NCBI RefSeq assembly: GCF_039533965.1
Contig: NZ_BAAAUN010000001.1
Span: forward strand, 2,454,950-2,518,949
DNA: 64,000 nucleotides
Direction: 5' to 3'
Source of the DNA: Microbacterium luteolum
GTDB taxonomy: Bacteria; Actinomycetota; Actinomycetes; Actinomycetales; Microbacteriaceae
Made by a program: the position numbers and the translations under genes. The notes under the pieces are model-generated. The model ran no database searches, was not told the origin of the DNA, and saw nothing but the letters and a program-made list of their open reading frames with translations. Positions 48,422 through 57,760 of this stretch are shown here, piece after piece. The number at the start of each line of letters is the position of its first letter. Position 1 is the first letter of the stretch.

Positions 48422-48452
48422 ACGATAAGACCTCAACAAAGGTTGAGGTCAA
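48422..48452 (-). promoter_or_regulatory. MerR/SoxR-type promoter with 19-bp spacer
   Basis: On the minus strand TTGACC (48447-48452) and TATCGT (48422-48427) are 19 bases apart, which is too long for normal sigma-70 use. The spacer holds a palindrome: GACCTCAAC and GTTGAGGTC around four bases (48429-48450). Long spacers filled by a dyad are the hallmark of MerR-family activation, and the CCTCAA half-site is close to SoxR sites. No merR/soxR gene is adjacent. Confidence 0.78.
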
Positions 48453-48462
48453 GTCCGTGGGA

Positions 48463-49575
48463 TCAGCGCACGGGAAGGAAGTGCGTCGGCGCCGGCACCT
48501 GGGCCTCGTGGCGGATGCCGAGCGCCGCGCCCGTGCGCTCGTCGAGGTCGAGCAGCGTGACGGTGTCGGAGCGCTGCCCGGCGACGAGCATCTTGCCCTC
48601 GTGCACGAGATGGTGGCGCGGCCAGTCGACGCCGGAGTCGGCGAGCGCGACCGACTCGAGGGCCTCGCCGCCGCCGCGCACCCGCAGGGTCGCGATCGTG
48701 TTGCTGCCGCGGAGCGCGGTGTAGAGGAACTGCCCGTCGCGGGAGCGCGCGAGCTCGGCCGGGAAGTCGGTGCCGATCTCGGCGATCGGGCTCGACAGGG
48801 TCGACGACACGACGCGCCAGGTGCCATCGACACCCGCGGCGAGGGTGAACACCTCGCACGAGTACTCGGTCACGACATGCAGGTGTCCGCTGGGGTGCAC
48901 GACCATGTGGCGAGGCCCGGTGCCGAGCGGCAGGACCACCTCATGATCGAGGATCAACCCGTTCGCACTCTGCTTCCAGAACCGCACGAGGTCGAACCCG
49001 AGGTCGGTGGTGGCGATGCGGCCGTCGGGCAGGAACGCCGCGGCGTGCGCGTGCGATACCCGGTCGGCGCCGGCCGCGTGCGGGTCGGATGCGGCGACGC
49101 CGTCGCCCGGAGGGGTCGCCGCCGGTGCGTCCGGGTCCTCATCGCCGAACAGGGCTGCGCGCAGCGCCGCCGCGGCATCCGCCTTCCCGTGCGCCGGGAC
49201 GAGGCGGCCGGCCGCGTCCAGACCGATCCGCACCACGCGTCCGTCGCCGTAGCAGCTCGCGATCAGGAAAGCGCCGTTCGGGGCGACGGCCAGGTGGCAG
49301 ACGTTCTCGCCGACCGCGACAGGGTCGCCGAGCGGGGAGAGCGCTGCTTCGCCGGTGCGTGCGAAGGCCTGCACCTGGGCGTCCGCCTCCAGCGCCGCGT
49401 AGACGACGTCGAGAGACGGATGCTGCGCCAGCCACGACGGCGACGGCGTCTCGGCGACCGCGCCGCGGTAGGCGAGCGTGGTGGCCTCGCGCCCTTCGTC
49501 GCCGGCGAGCAGGCCGATGCCGTCGGCCTGCCCGTCCATCGCGGGGCCGTAGCCGCCGAGCCAGAACCGTGTCAT
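48463..49575 (-). CDS. Lactonase-family beta-propeller protein
   Basis: This 370-residue protein has repeating beta-propeller blades (HLAVAPNGAFLIASCYGDGRVVRIGLD; HAAAFLPDGRIATTDLG; ARSRDGQFLYTALRGSNTIATLRV), as in the Pgl-type 6-phosphogluconolactonase (YbhE) family. It has no signal peptide. Hydrolysis of 6-phosphogluconolactone is possible, but many members act on other lactones. Its stop lies only 11 bases before the MFS promoter. The gene follows purA by 16 bases on the same strand. Confidence 0.8.
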   Translation of the reverse strand: MTRFWLGGYGPAMDGQADGIGLLAGDEGREATTLAYRGAVAETPSPSWLAQHPSLDVVYAALEADAQVQAFARTGEAALSPLGDPVAVGENVCHLAVAPNGAFLIASCYGDGRVVRIGLDAAGRLVPAHGKADAAAALRAALFGDEDPDAPAATPPGDGVAASDPHAAGADRVSHAHAAAFLPDGRIATTDLGFDLVRFWKQSANGLILDHEVVLPLGTGPRHMVVHPSGHLHVVTEYSCEVFTLAAGVDGTWRVVSSTLSSPIAEIGTDFPAELARSRDGQFLYTALRGSNTIATLRVRGGGEALESVALADSGVDWPRHHLVHEGKMLVAGQRSDTVTLLDLDERTGAALGIRHEAQVPAPTHFLPVR

Positions 49576-49591
49576 GCGGTCGCTCCCGGGA

Positions 49592-50878
49592 TCAGTCGAG
49601 CAGGTCGTGGCGCACGATGACCTGGTCGCGCTCGGGGCCGACGCCGATCACGGAGATGCGCGTGTTGCTCATCTTCTCGAGCGCCAGCACGTAGTCCTGG
49701 GCGTTCTGCGGCAGATCCTCGAAGGTGCGCGCGGTCGAGATGTCCTCGCTCCAGCCCGGGAAGTACTCCAGCACCGGCTTCGCGTGGTGGAAGTCGGTCT
49801 GGTTCACCGGCACCTCGTCGAAGTGCTCGCCGTCGACGTCGTAGGCGACGCAGACCGGGACCTGCTCGAGACCGGTGAGGATGTCGAGCTTGGTCAGCAC
49901 GAGGTCGGTGATGCCGTTGATGCGCGTGGCGTAGCGGGTGATCGGCGCGTCGTACCAGCCCACCCGGCGCGGGCGGCCAGTGGTGGTGCCGAACTCGAAG
50001 CCCTGCTTGCGCAGCCACTCGCCCTGCTCGTCGAACAGCTCGGTCGGGAACGGGCCCGAGCCGACGCGGGTCGTGTAGGCCTTGACGATGCCGACGATGC
50101 GGTCGAGGGCCCCGGGGCCGACGCCGGAGCCGGTCGCAGCACCGCCCGCGGTCGCCGACGACGAGGTCACGAACGGGTAGGTGCCGTGGTCGATGTCGAG
50201 CATCGTGGCCTGGCCTCCCTCGAAGACGACGACCTCGCCGCGTCCGAGAGCCTCGGCGATCAGGTAGCCGGTGTCGGCGACCATCGGGCGCAGGCGGTCG
50301 GCGTAGGAGAGCAGGTCCTCGACGACCTCGTCGGCGGTGATCGCGCGACGGTTGAAGATCTTGACCAGCAGGTGGTTCTTCTGGTCGAGGGCGCCCTCGA
50401 CCTTCTGCCGCAGGATGTTCTCGTCGAAGATGTCCTGCACGCGGATGCCGACGCGGTTGATCTTGTCGGCGTAGGCCGGGCCGATGCCGCGGCCGGTGGT
50501 GCCGATCATCCGCTTGCCGAGGAAGCGCTCGGTGACCTTGTCGAGCGTGCGGTGGTACTGCGTGATGATGTGCGCGTTCGCGCTCACCTTCAGTCGGGAG
50601 ACGTCGATGCCGCGGGCGGCGAGCGCCTCGAGCTCGAAGAACAGCACCTCGAGGTCGACGACGACCCCGTTGCCGATCACCGGCGTCACGCCGGGAGACA
50701 GGATGCCGGACGGCAGGAGGTGCAGCGCGTACTTCTCGTCGCCGACGACGACGGTGTGCCCGGCGTTGTTGCCGCCGTTGAACTTCACCACCCAATCGGT
50801 GCGCTCACCGAGAAGATCGGTGGCCTTGCCCTTTCCTTCGTCGCCCCACTGCACGCCGACGATCACGATTCCTGGCAT
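49592..50878 (-). CDS. purA: Adenylosuccinate synthetase
   Basis: This 428-residue enzyme joins IMP and aspartate with GTP to give adenylosuccinate, the first committed step to AMP. The N-terminal signature WGDEGKGK includes Asp13, and His41 in NNAGHTVVV is the second catalytic residue. Later [13 protein letters not shown] and VGSGPFPTE are also conserved. Length and start are standard. It is a housekeeping gene, probably followed in the same transcript by the lactonase gene. Confidence 0.98.
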   Translation of the reverse strand: MPGIVIVGVQWGDEGKGKATDLLGERTDWVVKFNGGNNAGHTVVVGDEKYALHLLPSGILSPGVTPVIGNGVVVDLEVLFFELEALAARGIDVSRLKVSANAHIITQYHRTLDKVTERFLGKRMIGTTGRGIGPAYADKINRVGIRVQDIFDENILRQKVEGALDQKNHLLVKIFNRRAITADEVVEDLLSYADRLRPMVADTGYLIAEALGRGEVVVFEGGQATMLDIDHGTYPFVTSSSATAGGAATGSGVGPGALDRIVGIVKAYTTRVGSGPFPTELFDEQGEWLRKQGFEFGTTTGRPRRVGWYDAPITRYATRINGITDLVLTKLDILTGLEQVPVCVAYDVDGEHFDEVPVNQTDFHHAKPVLEYFPGWSEDISTARTFEDLPQNAQDYVLALEKMSNTRISVIGVGPERDQVIVRHDLLD

Positions 50879-51170
50879 GGGTGTCCCCCCTGCTTTCGCC
50901 GGGTTTGCACCGGCCGATGAGCTGGCCCTCTTCGGGCGGTCCCATCCTATCGGGAGGGGGTTTCGGGGCTGTTTCGGGGCGTTCGCGTCGCACTCCGGTC
51001 GCAGTTCGTGCCGGTGGGCGCGGCTCCGGTCGCAGTATGCGCCGCCTCGGCCGCTTGCGAGCGACCGAATCTGCGACCAGGACGGCCTCGGCGGGACGTG
51101 GCGGGAAAGCGACGGATGCTGTCGGTCCGGCCGATCGACGAATGTCGGAGGCCCCTGTCAGGATCGGGGG
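50879..51170. other. Intergenic region between divergent purA and EamA genes
   Basis: There is no ORF of note in 292 bases. It contains CTCCGGTCGCAGT twice (50993-51005 and 51024-51036) and related TGCGACC words on the other strand. No clear TTGACA/TATAAT pair is seen for either gene. Confidence 0.5.
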
Positions 51171-52106
51171 ATGCCACAAGCAGCATCCGGCGACGCCGGC
51201 GTTCGCGCGAGCGCCGACGCATCCAAGAAGCAGGGTCCGCTCGTCCTCCTCGCAGCCCTCGTGACCGTCGTCCTCTGGGCGTCCGCGTTCATCGGCATCC
51301 GGGGTGCCGGACCGCACTACGACCCCGGTGCGCTCGCCCTCCTGCGCATGGCCGTCGGCACGGTCGTGCTGACGATCCTCGCCGTGCGCCACGGCATCCG
51401 TCTCCCGGAGCGCCGCCACTGGTGGTTGATCGCGGTCTGGGGCGTCGGATGGTTCTGCGTCTACAACCTGGCGCTGAACGCCGCCGAGCGCACCCTCGAT
51501 GCCGGCACCGCCGCGATGGTCGTGAACCTCGCGCCGCTCATGGTCGTCGTCTTCAGCGGACTGTTCCTGCGCGAGGGCTTCCCGAAGCCCCTCGTGATCG
51601 GGGCCCCGATCGCCTTCCTCGGCGTCGTGCTCATCGGCATGAACTCGTCCACGAGCGAAGGACCCGACATCACCGGGCTGCTGCTCGCGCTCCTGGCTGC
51701 GGTGATGTACGCCGGATGCACGCTCCTGCAGAAGCGCCTCCTCACCGCCGGGACCGACGCGACGACGCTGACCTGGCTCGGTGCCGCGGCCGGAACGATC
51801 GCACTGCTGCCGTGGACGGGCAGCCTCATCGGCGCCCTGCAGACCGCACCGCTCGACGCGACGCTGTGGGTCGTCTACCTCGGCATCTTCCCGACGGCGA
51901 TCGCCTTCACCACCTGGGCGTATGTGCTGCAGCGCAGCACCGCGGGACAGACCTCGGCGACCACCTACGTGGTGCCGGCGATCGCGATCCTCATGTCGTG
52001 GGCGATCCTGGGCGAGGTGCCGACACCGCTGATGTTCCTCGGCGGCGCGCTGTGCCTGCTCGGCGTCCTCGTCACCCGCATGCGCTGGCGGCGCCGGGAC
52101 GCGTGA
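51171..52106 (+). CDS. EamA/DMT-family transporter
   Basis: This 311-residue protein has ten hydrophobic helices in two five-helix repeats (VTVVLWASAFIGIRGAGPHYDPGALALLRM at the start of the first; LLALLAAVMYAGCTLLQKRLLTAG at the second), the EamA duplication. It probably exports a metabolite or amino acid. ATG 51171 follows GGATCGGGGG. It is convergent with the MscS-type channel gene. Confidence 0.88.
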   Translation: MPQAASGDAGVRASADASKKQGPLVLLAALVTVVLWASAFIGIRGAGPHYDPGALALLRMAVGTVVLTILAVRHGIRLPERRHWWLIAVWGVGWFCVYNLALNAAERTLDAGTAAMVVNLAPLMVVVFSGLFLREGFPKPLVIGAPIAFLGVVLIGMNSSTSEGPDITGLLLALLAAVMYAGCTLLQKRLLTAGTDATTLTWLGAAAGTIALLPWTGSLIGALQTAPLDATLWVVYLGIFPTAIAFTTWAYVLQRSTAGQTSATTYVVPAIAILMSWAILGEVPTPLMFLGGALCLLGVLVTRMRWRRRDA

Positions 52107-52132
52107 CCGGAAGCAGACCGACGGTGCTGCGC

Positions 52133-53557
52133 TCAGCGCTCGCCGATGACGTTCCGCGCGATGCCGAGCTCGGCGAGCCGCGCGGCGGCCAGCGTGCGCT
52201 TGAGCTCGAGCGCCTCGCCGATCTCGCCCGCCAGGCGTGGACGGCTCTGGATCAGTGCATCCACCGTCGACAGCGGCAGCACCACGACCGTGAGGACCTC
52301 GCCGGCGATCGTGACCGCCTGGGTACGCTCGCGGGTGAGGGCGGTGTGCCCGACGATGTCGCCCTTCTCGGCGCTGGCGAACTCGATGCGGCCGCCGTCG
52401 GCCTCGATCGCGAGCACGGCCCGGCCTGAGACGACCACGCGCACCTCGTCGGGGACGATGCCGCTGCCGAGCACCGTCTCGCCGACGCCGTAGCGCTCGA
52501 GGCGCGCACCCGCGGTCACGGCCTCGATGTCGTCATCGCGAAGATGCAGCGTCGGCGCGATCGCGGCCATCGCCTCGACCAGACGCTGAGGTTCGGCGAG
52601 CGGGTCGGTCGCATCCCCGTCGAGCGCGAATCCGCGGCGACGCGCGGCGTACCAGAGCCAGGAGAGGTACATCGAGAGCGCACGGGACGCGTCGGCAGGC
52701 CCGGCGACCGGGATCGAGACGGCATACGCACCGGCACCCGAGTAGTGCACGGTGGCGCGCTCGCGCGGAAGCTTCATCGGCAGGGCATCCGCGATCGCGA
52801 CCAGCAGCGACATGACCTCGTGCGGCGGATCATCGGTAGAGAACTTCACCGGCGTCTCGGCGGAGTACGGCCCTTCGGGCTCGCTCATGTTCGTGAACGA
52901 GGCTCCGGACAGCGACGAGTTCGGGACGATCTGGATGCCGCCGCCGGTCTCGATGTGCACGGCACGCCAGTTGACCTCGACGACCCGGCCCTTCACGCCC
53001 GCTGCGTCGAGCCAGTCGCCGATCTTGAACGGCTGCTCGAAGAGAAGCAGGAGCCCCGAGATCACGCCGCCCACGGCGTTCTGCAGCGCGAGGCCGATCA
53101 CGATCGACCCGACGCCGAGAGCGGTGAAGAGGCCGCCGACATCGGCATCCCACACCCAGGAGAACAGGAGCGCGAGCCCGACGCCCACGAGGATCAGCCG
53201 CGCGATCTCGACGAAGATCGTGGGGATGCGCCCGCGCCAGGAATCCTTCTCCGCGTTGGCGAACAGTGCGACGTTGAAGGCGGAGAGCACGAGCAGGATG
53301 ACGAGGAAGCCGAACACGGTCGCGACGACGCGCGTCCACACCTGATCGGCCGGCGACTGGATCGCGAACGCCAGGAGCCCGAACAGCGCGCCGACCGGCA
53401 CGACGCCGTTACGCAGCATCCGCAGCGGCTTGGCGACCGGATTGCCTCGACGCGTGAGCGTTCCGATGATCTCGGTCAGCACGACGAGGATCACGGGCAC
53501 GCCGACGGCGAGCCCGATCACCCACCAGGCCCAGCCGTCCTCGAACGCGTCGGCCAC
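52133..53557 (-). CDS. MscS-type channel with C-terminal cyclic-nucleotide-binding domain
   Basis: This is a 474-residue membrane protein. It has three to four N-terminal helices, then the MscS pore-lining and beta regions (GVGSIVIGLALQNAVGGVISGLLLLFEQPFKIGDWLDAAGVKGRVVEVNWRAVHI; about residues 145-200), a cytosolic vestibule, and a CRP-like cNMP-binding domain at about 345-450 (LERYGVGETVLGSGIVPDEVRVVVSGRAVLAI). Such fusions are known as bacterial cyclic-nucleotide-gated MscS homologues. The phosphate-binding cassette is not strongly canonical. The GTG start lies two bases after the stop of the cyclase-like sensor, so the pair is likely functional. Confidence 0.88.
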   Translation of the reverse strand: MADAFEDGWAWWVIGLAVGVPVILVVLTEIIGTLTRRGNPVAKPLRMLRNGVVPVGALFGLLAFAIQSPADQVWTRVVATVFGFLVILLVLSAFNVALFANAEKDSWRGRIPTIFVEIARLILVGVGLALLFSWVWDADVGGLFTALGVGSIVIGLALQNAVGGVISGLLLLFEQPFKIGDWLDAAGVKGRVVEVNWRAVHIETGGGIQIVPNSSLSGASFTNMSEPEGPYSAETPVKFSTDDPPHEVMSLLVAIADALPMKLPRERATVHYSGAGAYAVSIPVAGPADASRALSMYLSWLWYAARRRGFALDGDATDPLAEPQRLVEAMAAIAPTLHLRDDDIEAVTAGARLERYGVGETVLGSGIVPDEVRVVVSGRAVLAIEADGGRIEFASAEKGDIVGHTALTRERTQAVTIAGEVLTVVVLPLSTVDALIQSRPRLAGEIGEALELKRTLAAARLAELGIARNVIGER

Positions 53558-53559
53558 GG

Positions 53560-55722
53560 TCAGACCACCTTCCAGACGGTCTCGGTCCGGCCCTGGGTCT
53601 CCACCGTCCCCGCCTCGACGTAGGTGACCAGCTCCTGCGTGCGGTCGCGCACGTTCTGGCTCACGTAGATCCCGGGCTCGCCGGTGACCGAGCGCACCCG
53701 GTAGGCCAGGTTCACGGCATCGCCCCACAGGTCGTAGGCGAGGCTCGTGCGCGCGACGAGGCCGCTGGTCACGGTGCCGGCGTCGACGCCCGCGCGCAAC
53801 CCGATCTGGGTCCCGTGCTGGGAGTTGAAGCGCTCGAGCACGCCCAGCAGGTTGCGGGCGAACTCGACGCTGCGGCGGATGTTGTCCACGCGCGGCACGA
53901 TCAGTCCCGACGACGCGAGGTACCCGCCGCGCAGCGTGCGCACCTTCTCGACCCCGGCCTTCTCGGCTGCCTCGTCGAAGCCCCGCATGAGCGTGTTGAG
54001 GAGTCCGATCTCCTCTTCCGCACTCTTGCCGCGGACGGCATCGTCGAATCCGACCAGCTCGGCGAAGACGACCGACACGTTCTCGTGCGCCTCGGTGATG
54101 GCCTCGTCGCCCTGCTTGTACTTCGTCGCGACGCTCTCCGGCATCAGCGTGTGGAGCAGCTTCTCGTTCTCCTTCTGCTGCTCGTCGATGAGGTCCTGCT
54201 TGATCCGCAGGCTCGACGCCATGTCGTTGAACGCGCTGCCGAGGTCGCCGAACTCGTCGCGCGAGCCCTGCGGGACCTGCACGTCGAGGTCGCCCTCCGC
54301 GACGCGGTGCACGGCACCGACGAGCCGATGGATCGGACGGGTGAACACCTGGGCGAGGAGCAGCGAGAGCAGAGAGACGCCGAGCATGATGCCGAGCAGC
54401 GACAGCAGCACGTTGCGCGTGAAGTCGTTGACCGGCTCGAACGCCTCTGCGGTGTCGATGCGCGCGACGATGACCCAGTCGAGCCCGTCGATCTCCAGGG
54501 GCGCGTAGGCGGTGACACTGTCGCCGCCGATGTAGTCGCGGCCGATGACCGTGCCGCTGCGTCCGGCCTGCGCCTCGGACACCGCGAAGGTGTCGACGGG
54601 CTGCAAGAGCACGGTCCCCTTGACCTCGCCGATGCGGTTGGCGATCGTCGGAGCGATCCCTCCGCTGATGAGCCGCTTGACGTAGTCCTCGGGATCTTCG
54701 ACCAGACGTCGGGAGGTGCTGCGCATGAGGTCGTCGCGACCTACCAGGTACACCTCGCCCGTGTCGCCGAGGCCCTGCGCCTTCCATCCCTCACTGCCGG
54801 TCATCACGGCGTTGATCGTGTCGACCGGCACCTGGAGCGCCATGGCGCCCGTGATGCCGCTGTCGTTGCCGACCGGGGAGATGACCCACATCGTGGGGAT
54901 GTTCAGCGAGGGGATCCAGCGCTCGAAGTCGGTCAGCCCGATGGAGTCGACCGAGTTGGTCGCGATCGTGTCGCGGTACGTCTGCGCGAAGACGGTGTCG
55001 CGATACGGACCGGTGTTCACGTTCGTGCCCAGTTCGATGCCCTTGTAGGCGGAGAAGACGACGTCACCGTCGAGGTTGAGCAGCAGCGCATCTTCGTAAC
55101 CGGCCTGCTGCACCAGCCGTGTGAAGTAGTCGCCGTATCGTTCGGCCCCAGCCGCGTAGCTCGTGCCGTCGCCGCTGTCGTTGGTCACGAGCAGCTCGTC
55201 GAAGTCGGCGTCGAAGTCCTCGTTCTTCGTCGTGTACTGCAGCTGCAGGTAGCGACCGGCGTTCGACTCGGGGATGAACGCCTCGGTGCCGTACTCCTCT
55301 CCGGCGCGCGCCTCGAGCGTCGGGATGAAGGTGTCGGCGTAGTAGGCCTCGAGCTGCGCGGACTGCTCGTCGGTGACCACCTGCTGCTGCAGTTCGTCCC
55401 ACGCGGCGTTCATCGTGTTCGAGAGCGTCTGCGCGCTGAGGTTCCGCGACTGCAGGGAGGCTTCGCGCTTGACGTCATCGATCGCCTCGGTGATCTCGAC
55501 CGCTCTCATCGAGCGGATCGTGATGAGTTGATCGACGGCCGCGTCGTGCAAGGACTGCCGGCCGTTGATGAACCCGATCGCTCCCACGACGACCGAGGAG
55601 ACCAGGCTCACCGCGAGGAGCATGATCAGCAGCTTCGACTGGATGCTGAGCCCGCCTCCGCGGAATCGGCGCGTTCGCGTCGCAGCCTCTGCGCTGCTGT
55701 TACCGGTCCCGCTCTCGCTCAT
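53560..55722 (-). CDS. Membrane sensor with HAMP and degenerate class III nucleotidyl cyclase domain
   Basis: This is a 720-residue protein. The first membrane helix is at about residues 30-52, then a large extracellular sensor region with Cache-like features (to about 430), a second helix, a HAMP domain (about 455-510), a short coiled coil, and a class III cyclase domain (from about 545). The cyclase metal Asp residues are changed: FAELVGF has Glu555 in place of the first Asp, and TLRGGY has Gly599 in place of the second. The base-recognition segment YDLWGDAVNLAYRV is kept. Catalysis is therefore doubtful. It lies directly upstream of the cNMP-domain channel. Confidence 0.88.
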   Translation of the reverse strand: MSESGTGNSSAEAATRTRRFRGGGLSIQSKLLIMLLAVSLVSSVVVGAIGFINGRQSLHDAAVDQLITIRSMRAVEITEAIDDVKREASLQSRNLSAQTLSNTMNAAWDELQQQVVTDEQSAQLEAYYADTFIPTLEARAGEEYGTEAFIPESNAGRYLQLQYTTKNEDFDADFDELLVTNDSGDGTSYAAGAERYGDYFTRLVQQAGYEDALLLNLDGDVVFSAYKGIELGTNVNTGPYRDTVFAQTYRDTIATNSVDSIGLTDFERWIPSLNIPTMWVISPVGNDSGITGAMALQVPVDTINAVMTGSEGWKAQGLGDTGEVYLVGRDDLMRSTSRRLVEDPEDYVKRLISGGIAPTIANRIGEVKGTVLLQPVDTFAVSEAQAGRSGTVIGRDYIGGDSVTAYAPLEIDGLDWVIVARIDTAEAFEPVNDFTRNVLLSLLGIMLGVSLLSLLLAQVFTRPIHRLVGAVHRVAEGDLDVQVPQGSRDEFGDLGSAFNDMASSLRIKQDLIDEQQKENEKLLHTLMPESVATKYKQGDEAITEAHENVSVVFAELVGFDDAVRGKSAEEEIGLLNTLMRGFDEAAEKAGVEKVRTLRGGYLASSGLIVPRVDNIRRSVEFARNLLGVLERFNSQHGTQIGLRAGVDAGTVTSGLVARTSLAYDLWGDAVNLAYRVRSVTGEPGIYVSQNVRDRTQELVTYVEAGTVETQGRTETVWKVV

Positions 55723-55827
55723 GCGCCCTCCGCCGTGCATCGTGCGCGTCCCCGCTGGAACACTATCGATATACCGGTACGACGGTCTACACACGGGTTC
55801 CGCTACAGTGACCGGCGGAGGCGAACA

Positions 55828-56529
55828 ATGACGACCTGGTGGCCCTTTGCACGACTCGCGGCATCCGCACTCGCCCTGGCCGCGATCATCGCGCAGCTGA
55901 GCCGTTCCATCGAGAACGGGCTCGCGGCGACCACCGAGTGGGGCAGCCACATTCCCACGGTCGCCGCGAACTTCCTCAGCTTCTTCACGATCGAGTCGAA
56001 CCTCCTGGCCGCGATCGTGCTCGCCATCGCCGCGATCTGGGCGCTCCGCAACCGCGACAACACCGATCCCGAACCGCGCTGGCTCGCGATCCTCCTCGTC
56101 TGCGCGAGCACGTACATGATCGTGACGGGCATCGTCTACAACACGCTCCTGAGGGGCGTGCCGCTGCCTCAGGGCGTCACGGTCCCCTGGTCCAACGAGG
56201 TGCTGCACGTCGTCATCCCGCTGCTGCTGCTGCTCGACGTGCTGTTCGCGCCGCGGCGGCGCGCGCTCGGCTGGAACACGATCTTCCTCGCCGCGATCTT
56301 CCCGATCGTGTGGGTCGTCTACACGCTGGTCCGCGCGAATCTGATCATCGCCCCGGCGACCGGGAACCCGTACTGGTACCCCTACCCGTTCCTCGACCCG
56401 CACCAGCCGGGCGGCTACGGCGCCGTCAGCCTCTACGTACTCCTGATCGCTGCGATCATCATCGGCGCCGCTGCCCTCGTGGTCTGGGTCGGCCGCAAGC
56501 GCGGCACCCGCCCCGCCGTCTCCGCCTGA
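55828..56529 (+). CDS. Pr6Pr-family membrane protein
   Basis: This 233-residue protein has six hydrophobic helices and the family pattern FFTIESNLLAAIVLAIAAI, HVVIPLLLLLDVLF and NPYWYPYPFLDPHQPGGYGAVSLYVLLI. It belongs to the Pr6Pr/FAR-17a-like group of unknown function. GGCGGAGGCG precedes the ATG. It is divergent from the cyclase-like sensor. Confidence 0.85.
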   Translation: MTTWWPFARLAASALALAAIIAQLSRSIENGLAATTEWGSHIPTVAANFLSFFTIESNLLAAIVLAIAAIWALRNRDNTDPEPRWLAILLVCASTYMIVTGIVYNTLLRGVPLPQGVTVPWSNEVLHVVIPLLLLLDVLFAPRRRALGWNTIFLAAIFPIVWVVYTLVRANLIIAPATGNPYWYPYPFLDPHQPGGYGAVSLYVLLIAAIIIGAAALVVWVGRKRGTRPAVSA

Positions 56530-56632
56530 CCCGGGCACCCCTGCCCGCCGGACTCCGGCCCGGATGCGATTACGCTGGTGCGCGGGGGATGGCCGTGACG
56601 CGTGGTCCCCGTGTGACTGAGGGAGCCACCAC

Positions 56633-57754
56633 ATGAACGAGCCCTACACGCAGGACCCGCAGGCGAGCTCTGCGCCGCCGCCCCCGCCGCCTCCTCCCGC
56701 CCCTTCGACAGGCTCAGGGACCCAGGGCGCAAGCACGACGGCGGGCGTGTCCGGGTCGAAGAACCAGGGCGCCCCCACCGACGCCGAGATGTCCCGCGCA
56801 GCCGCCGTCCTCACGGTCATCTCGGACTCCTACTCCGCGAAGATGGTCGGTCAGGACCGCCTGCGGATGAGCCTGCTCGTGTCGCTCATCGCCGGCGGCC
56901 ACATCCTGCTCGAGAGCGTGCCCGGTCTCGCCAAGACGACGGCGGCCAGCACTCTCGCCGACACCGTGAAGGCGCAGTTCAAGCGCATCCAGTGCACGCC
57001 CGACCTGCTCCCGAGCGACATCACCGGCAGCCAGATCTACGAGTCGGCGACCGGCACGTTCCGCACGGTCCTCGGCCCGGTGCACGCGAACTTCGTGCTG
57101 CTCGACGAGATCAACCGCTCGAGCGCGAAGACGCAGAGCGCCATGCTCGAGGCGATGCAGGAGCACCAGACCACGATCGGCGGCGAGATCCATCACCTCC
57201 CGAAGCCGTTCCTCGTGATCGCGACGCAGAACCCCATCGAGCAGGAGGGCACGTACGAGCTGCCCGAGGCGCAGATGGACCGCTTCCTGCTCAAGGAGAT
57301 CGTCGAGTACCCGAGCCCGGCCGAGGAGTTCGAGATCCTCAGCCGCATCGACTCGGGCGTGCTCGACCCCGACCGTCACGTGACGAGCGCGGTCACCCTC
57401 GACGACGTGCACCTGCTGCAGGATGTCGCGAGCCGGGTCTACGTCGACCCCGCGATCCGCAACTACATCGTGTCGATCGCCTATGTGACCCGGAACCCCG
57501 CGCCGTACATCGGCGAGGAGCGCGCACGCCTCATCAAGTACGGGGCGAGCCCGCGCGCGAGCATCGCCTTCCTTCAGGCCTCGCGGGCTCTCGCGCTGCT
57601 GAACGGCCGCGCGCACGTGCTGCCCGAGGACATCCGGGCGCTCCGCCACCTGGTGCTGCGCCACCGTCTGCTCCTCACGTTCGAGGCCGACGCCGAGGGC
57701 ATCCGCAGCGAGGAGATCATCGACGAGATCTTCGCCGCCGTGCCGACTCCCTGA
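56633..57754 (+). CDS. MoxR-type AAA ATPase
   Basis: This is a 373-residue chaperone-like ATPase. Walker A lies in ESVPGLAKT (to about residue 102), Walker B LLDEINR has Asp158 and Glu159, and sensor segments ATQNPIEQEGTYELPEAQMDRF follow. About 45 N-terminal residues are a Pro/Ser/Gly-rich tail that includes a REP-like insert (PSTGSGTQG). It is the first gene of a seven-gene operon with DUF58 and VWA proteins, a MoxR/Bat-like system thought to act on metal-dependent (MIDAS) assembly at the membrane. Confidence 0.95.
   Translation: MNEPYTQDPQASSAPPPPPPPPAPSTGSGTQGASTTAGVSGSKNQGAPTDAEMSRAAAVLTVISDSYSAKMVGQDRLRMSLLVSLIAGGHILLESVPGLAKTTAASTLADTVKAQFKRIQCTPDLLPSDITGSQIYESATGTFRTVLGPVHANFVLLDEINRSSAKTQSAMLEAMQEHQTTIGGEIHHLPKPFLVIATQNPIEQEGTYELPEAQMDRFLLKEIVEYPSPAEEFEILSRIDSGVLDPDRHVTSAVTLDDVHLLQDVASRVYVDPAIRNYIVSIAYVTRNPAPYIGEERARLIKYGASPRASIAFLQASRALALLNGRAHVLPEDIRALRHLVLRHRLLLTFEADAEGIRSEEIIDEIFAAVPTP
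56701..56727 (+). repeat. REP-like element within moxR 5' coding region
   Basis: CCCTTCGACAGGCTCAGGGA followed by CCCAGGG is almost identical to 60195-60221. It is read in frame as PSTGSGTQG. Elements with this core are abundant in Microbacteriaceae genomes. Here it adds residues to the disordered tail. Confidence 0.75.
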
Positions 57755-57760
57755 CCCGCC

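Noticed and set aside
47578-49620. Long plus-strand frame opposite the MFS and lactonase genes
   Set aside because: Composition is typical of antisense frames, and it spans two genes with clear family motifs on the minus strand.
53560-55722. Calling the sensor an active adenylate cyclase
   Set aside because: Both metal-binding Asp positions are substituted, so activity cannot be claimed from sequence.
53815-56529. Long plus-strand open frame opposite the cyclase-like sensor
   Set aside because: Only its last 233 codons, from ATG 55828, look like a protein (Pr6Pr family). The rest is antisense to a well-supported minus-strand gene.
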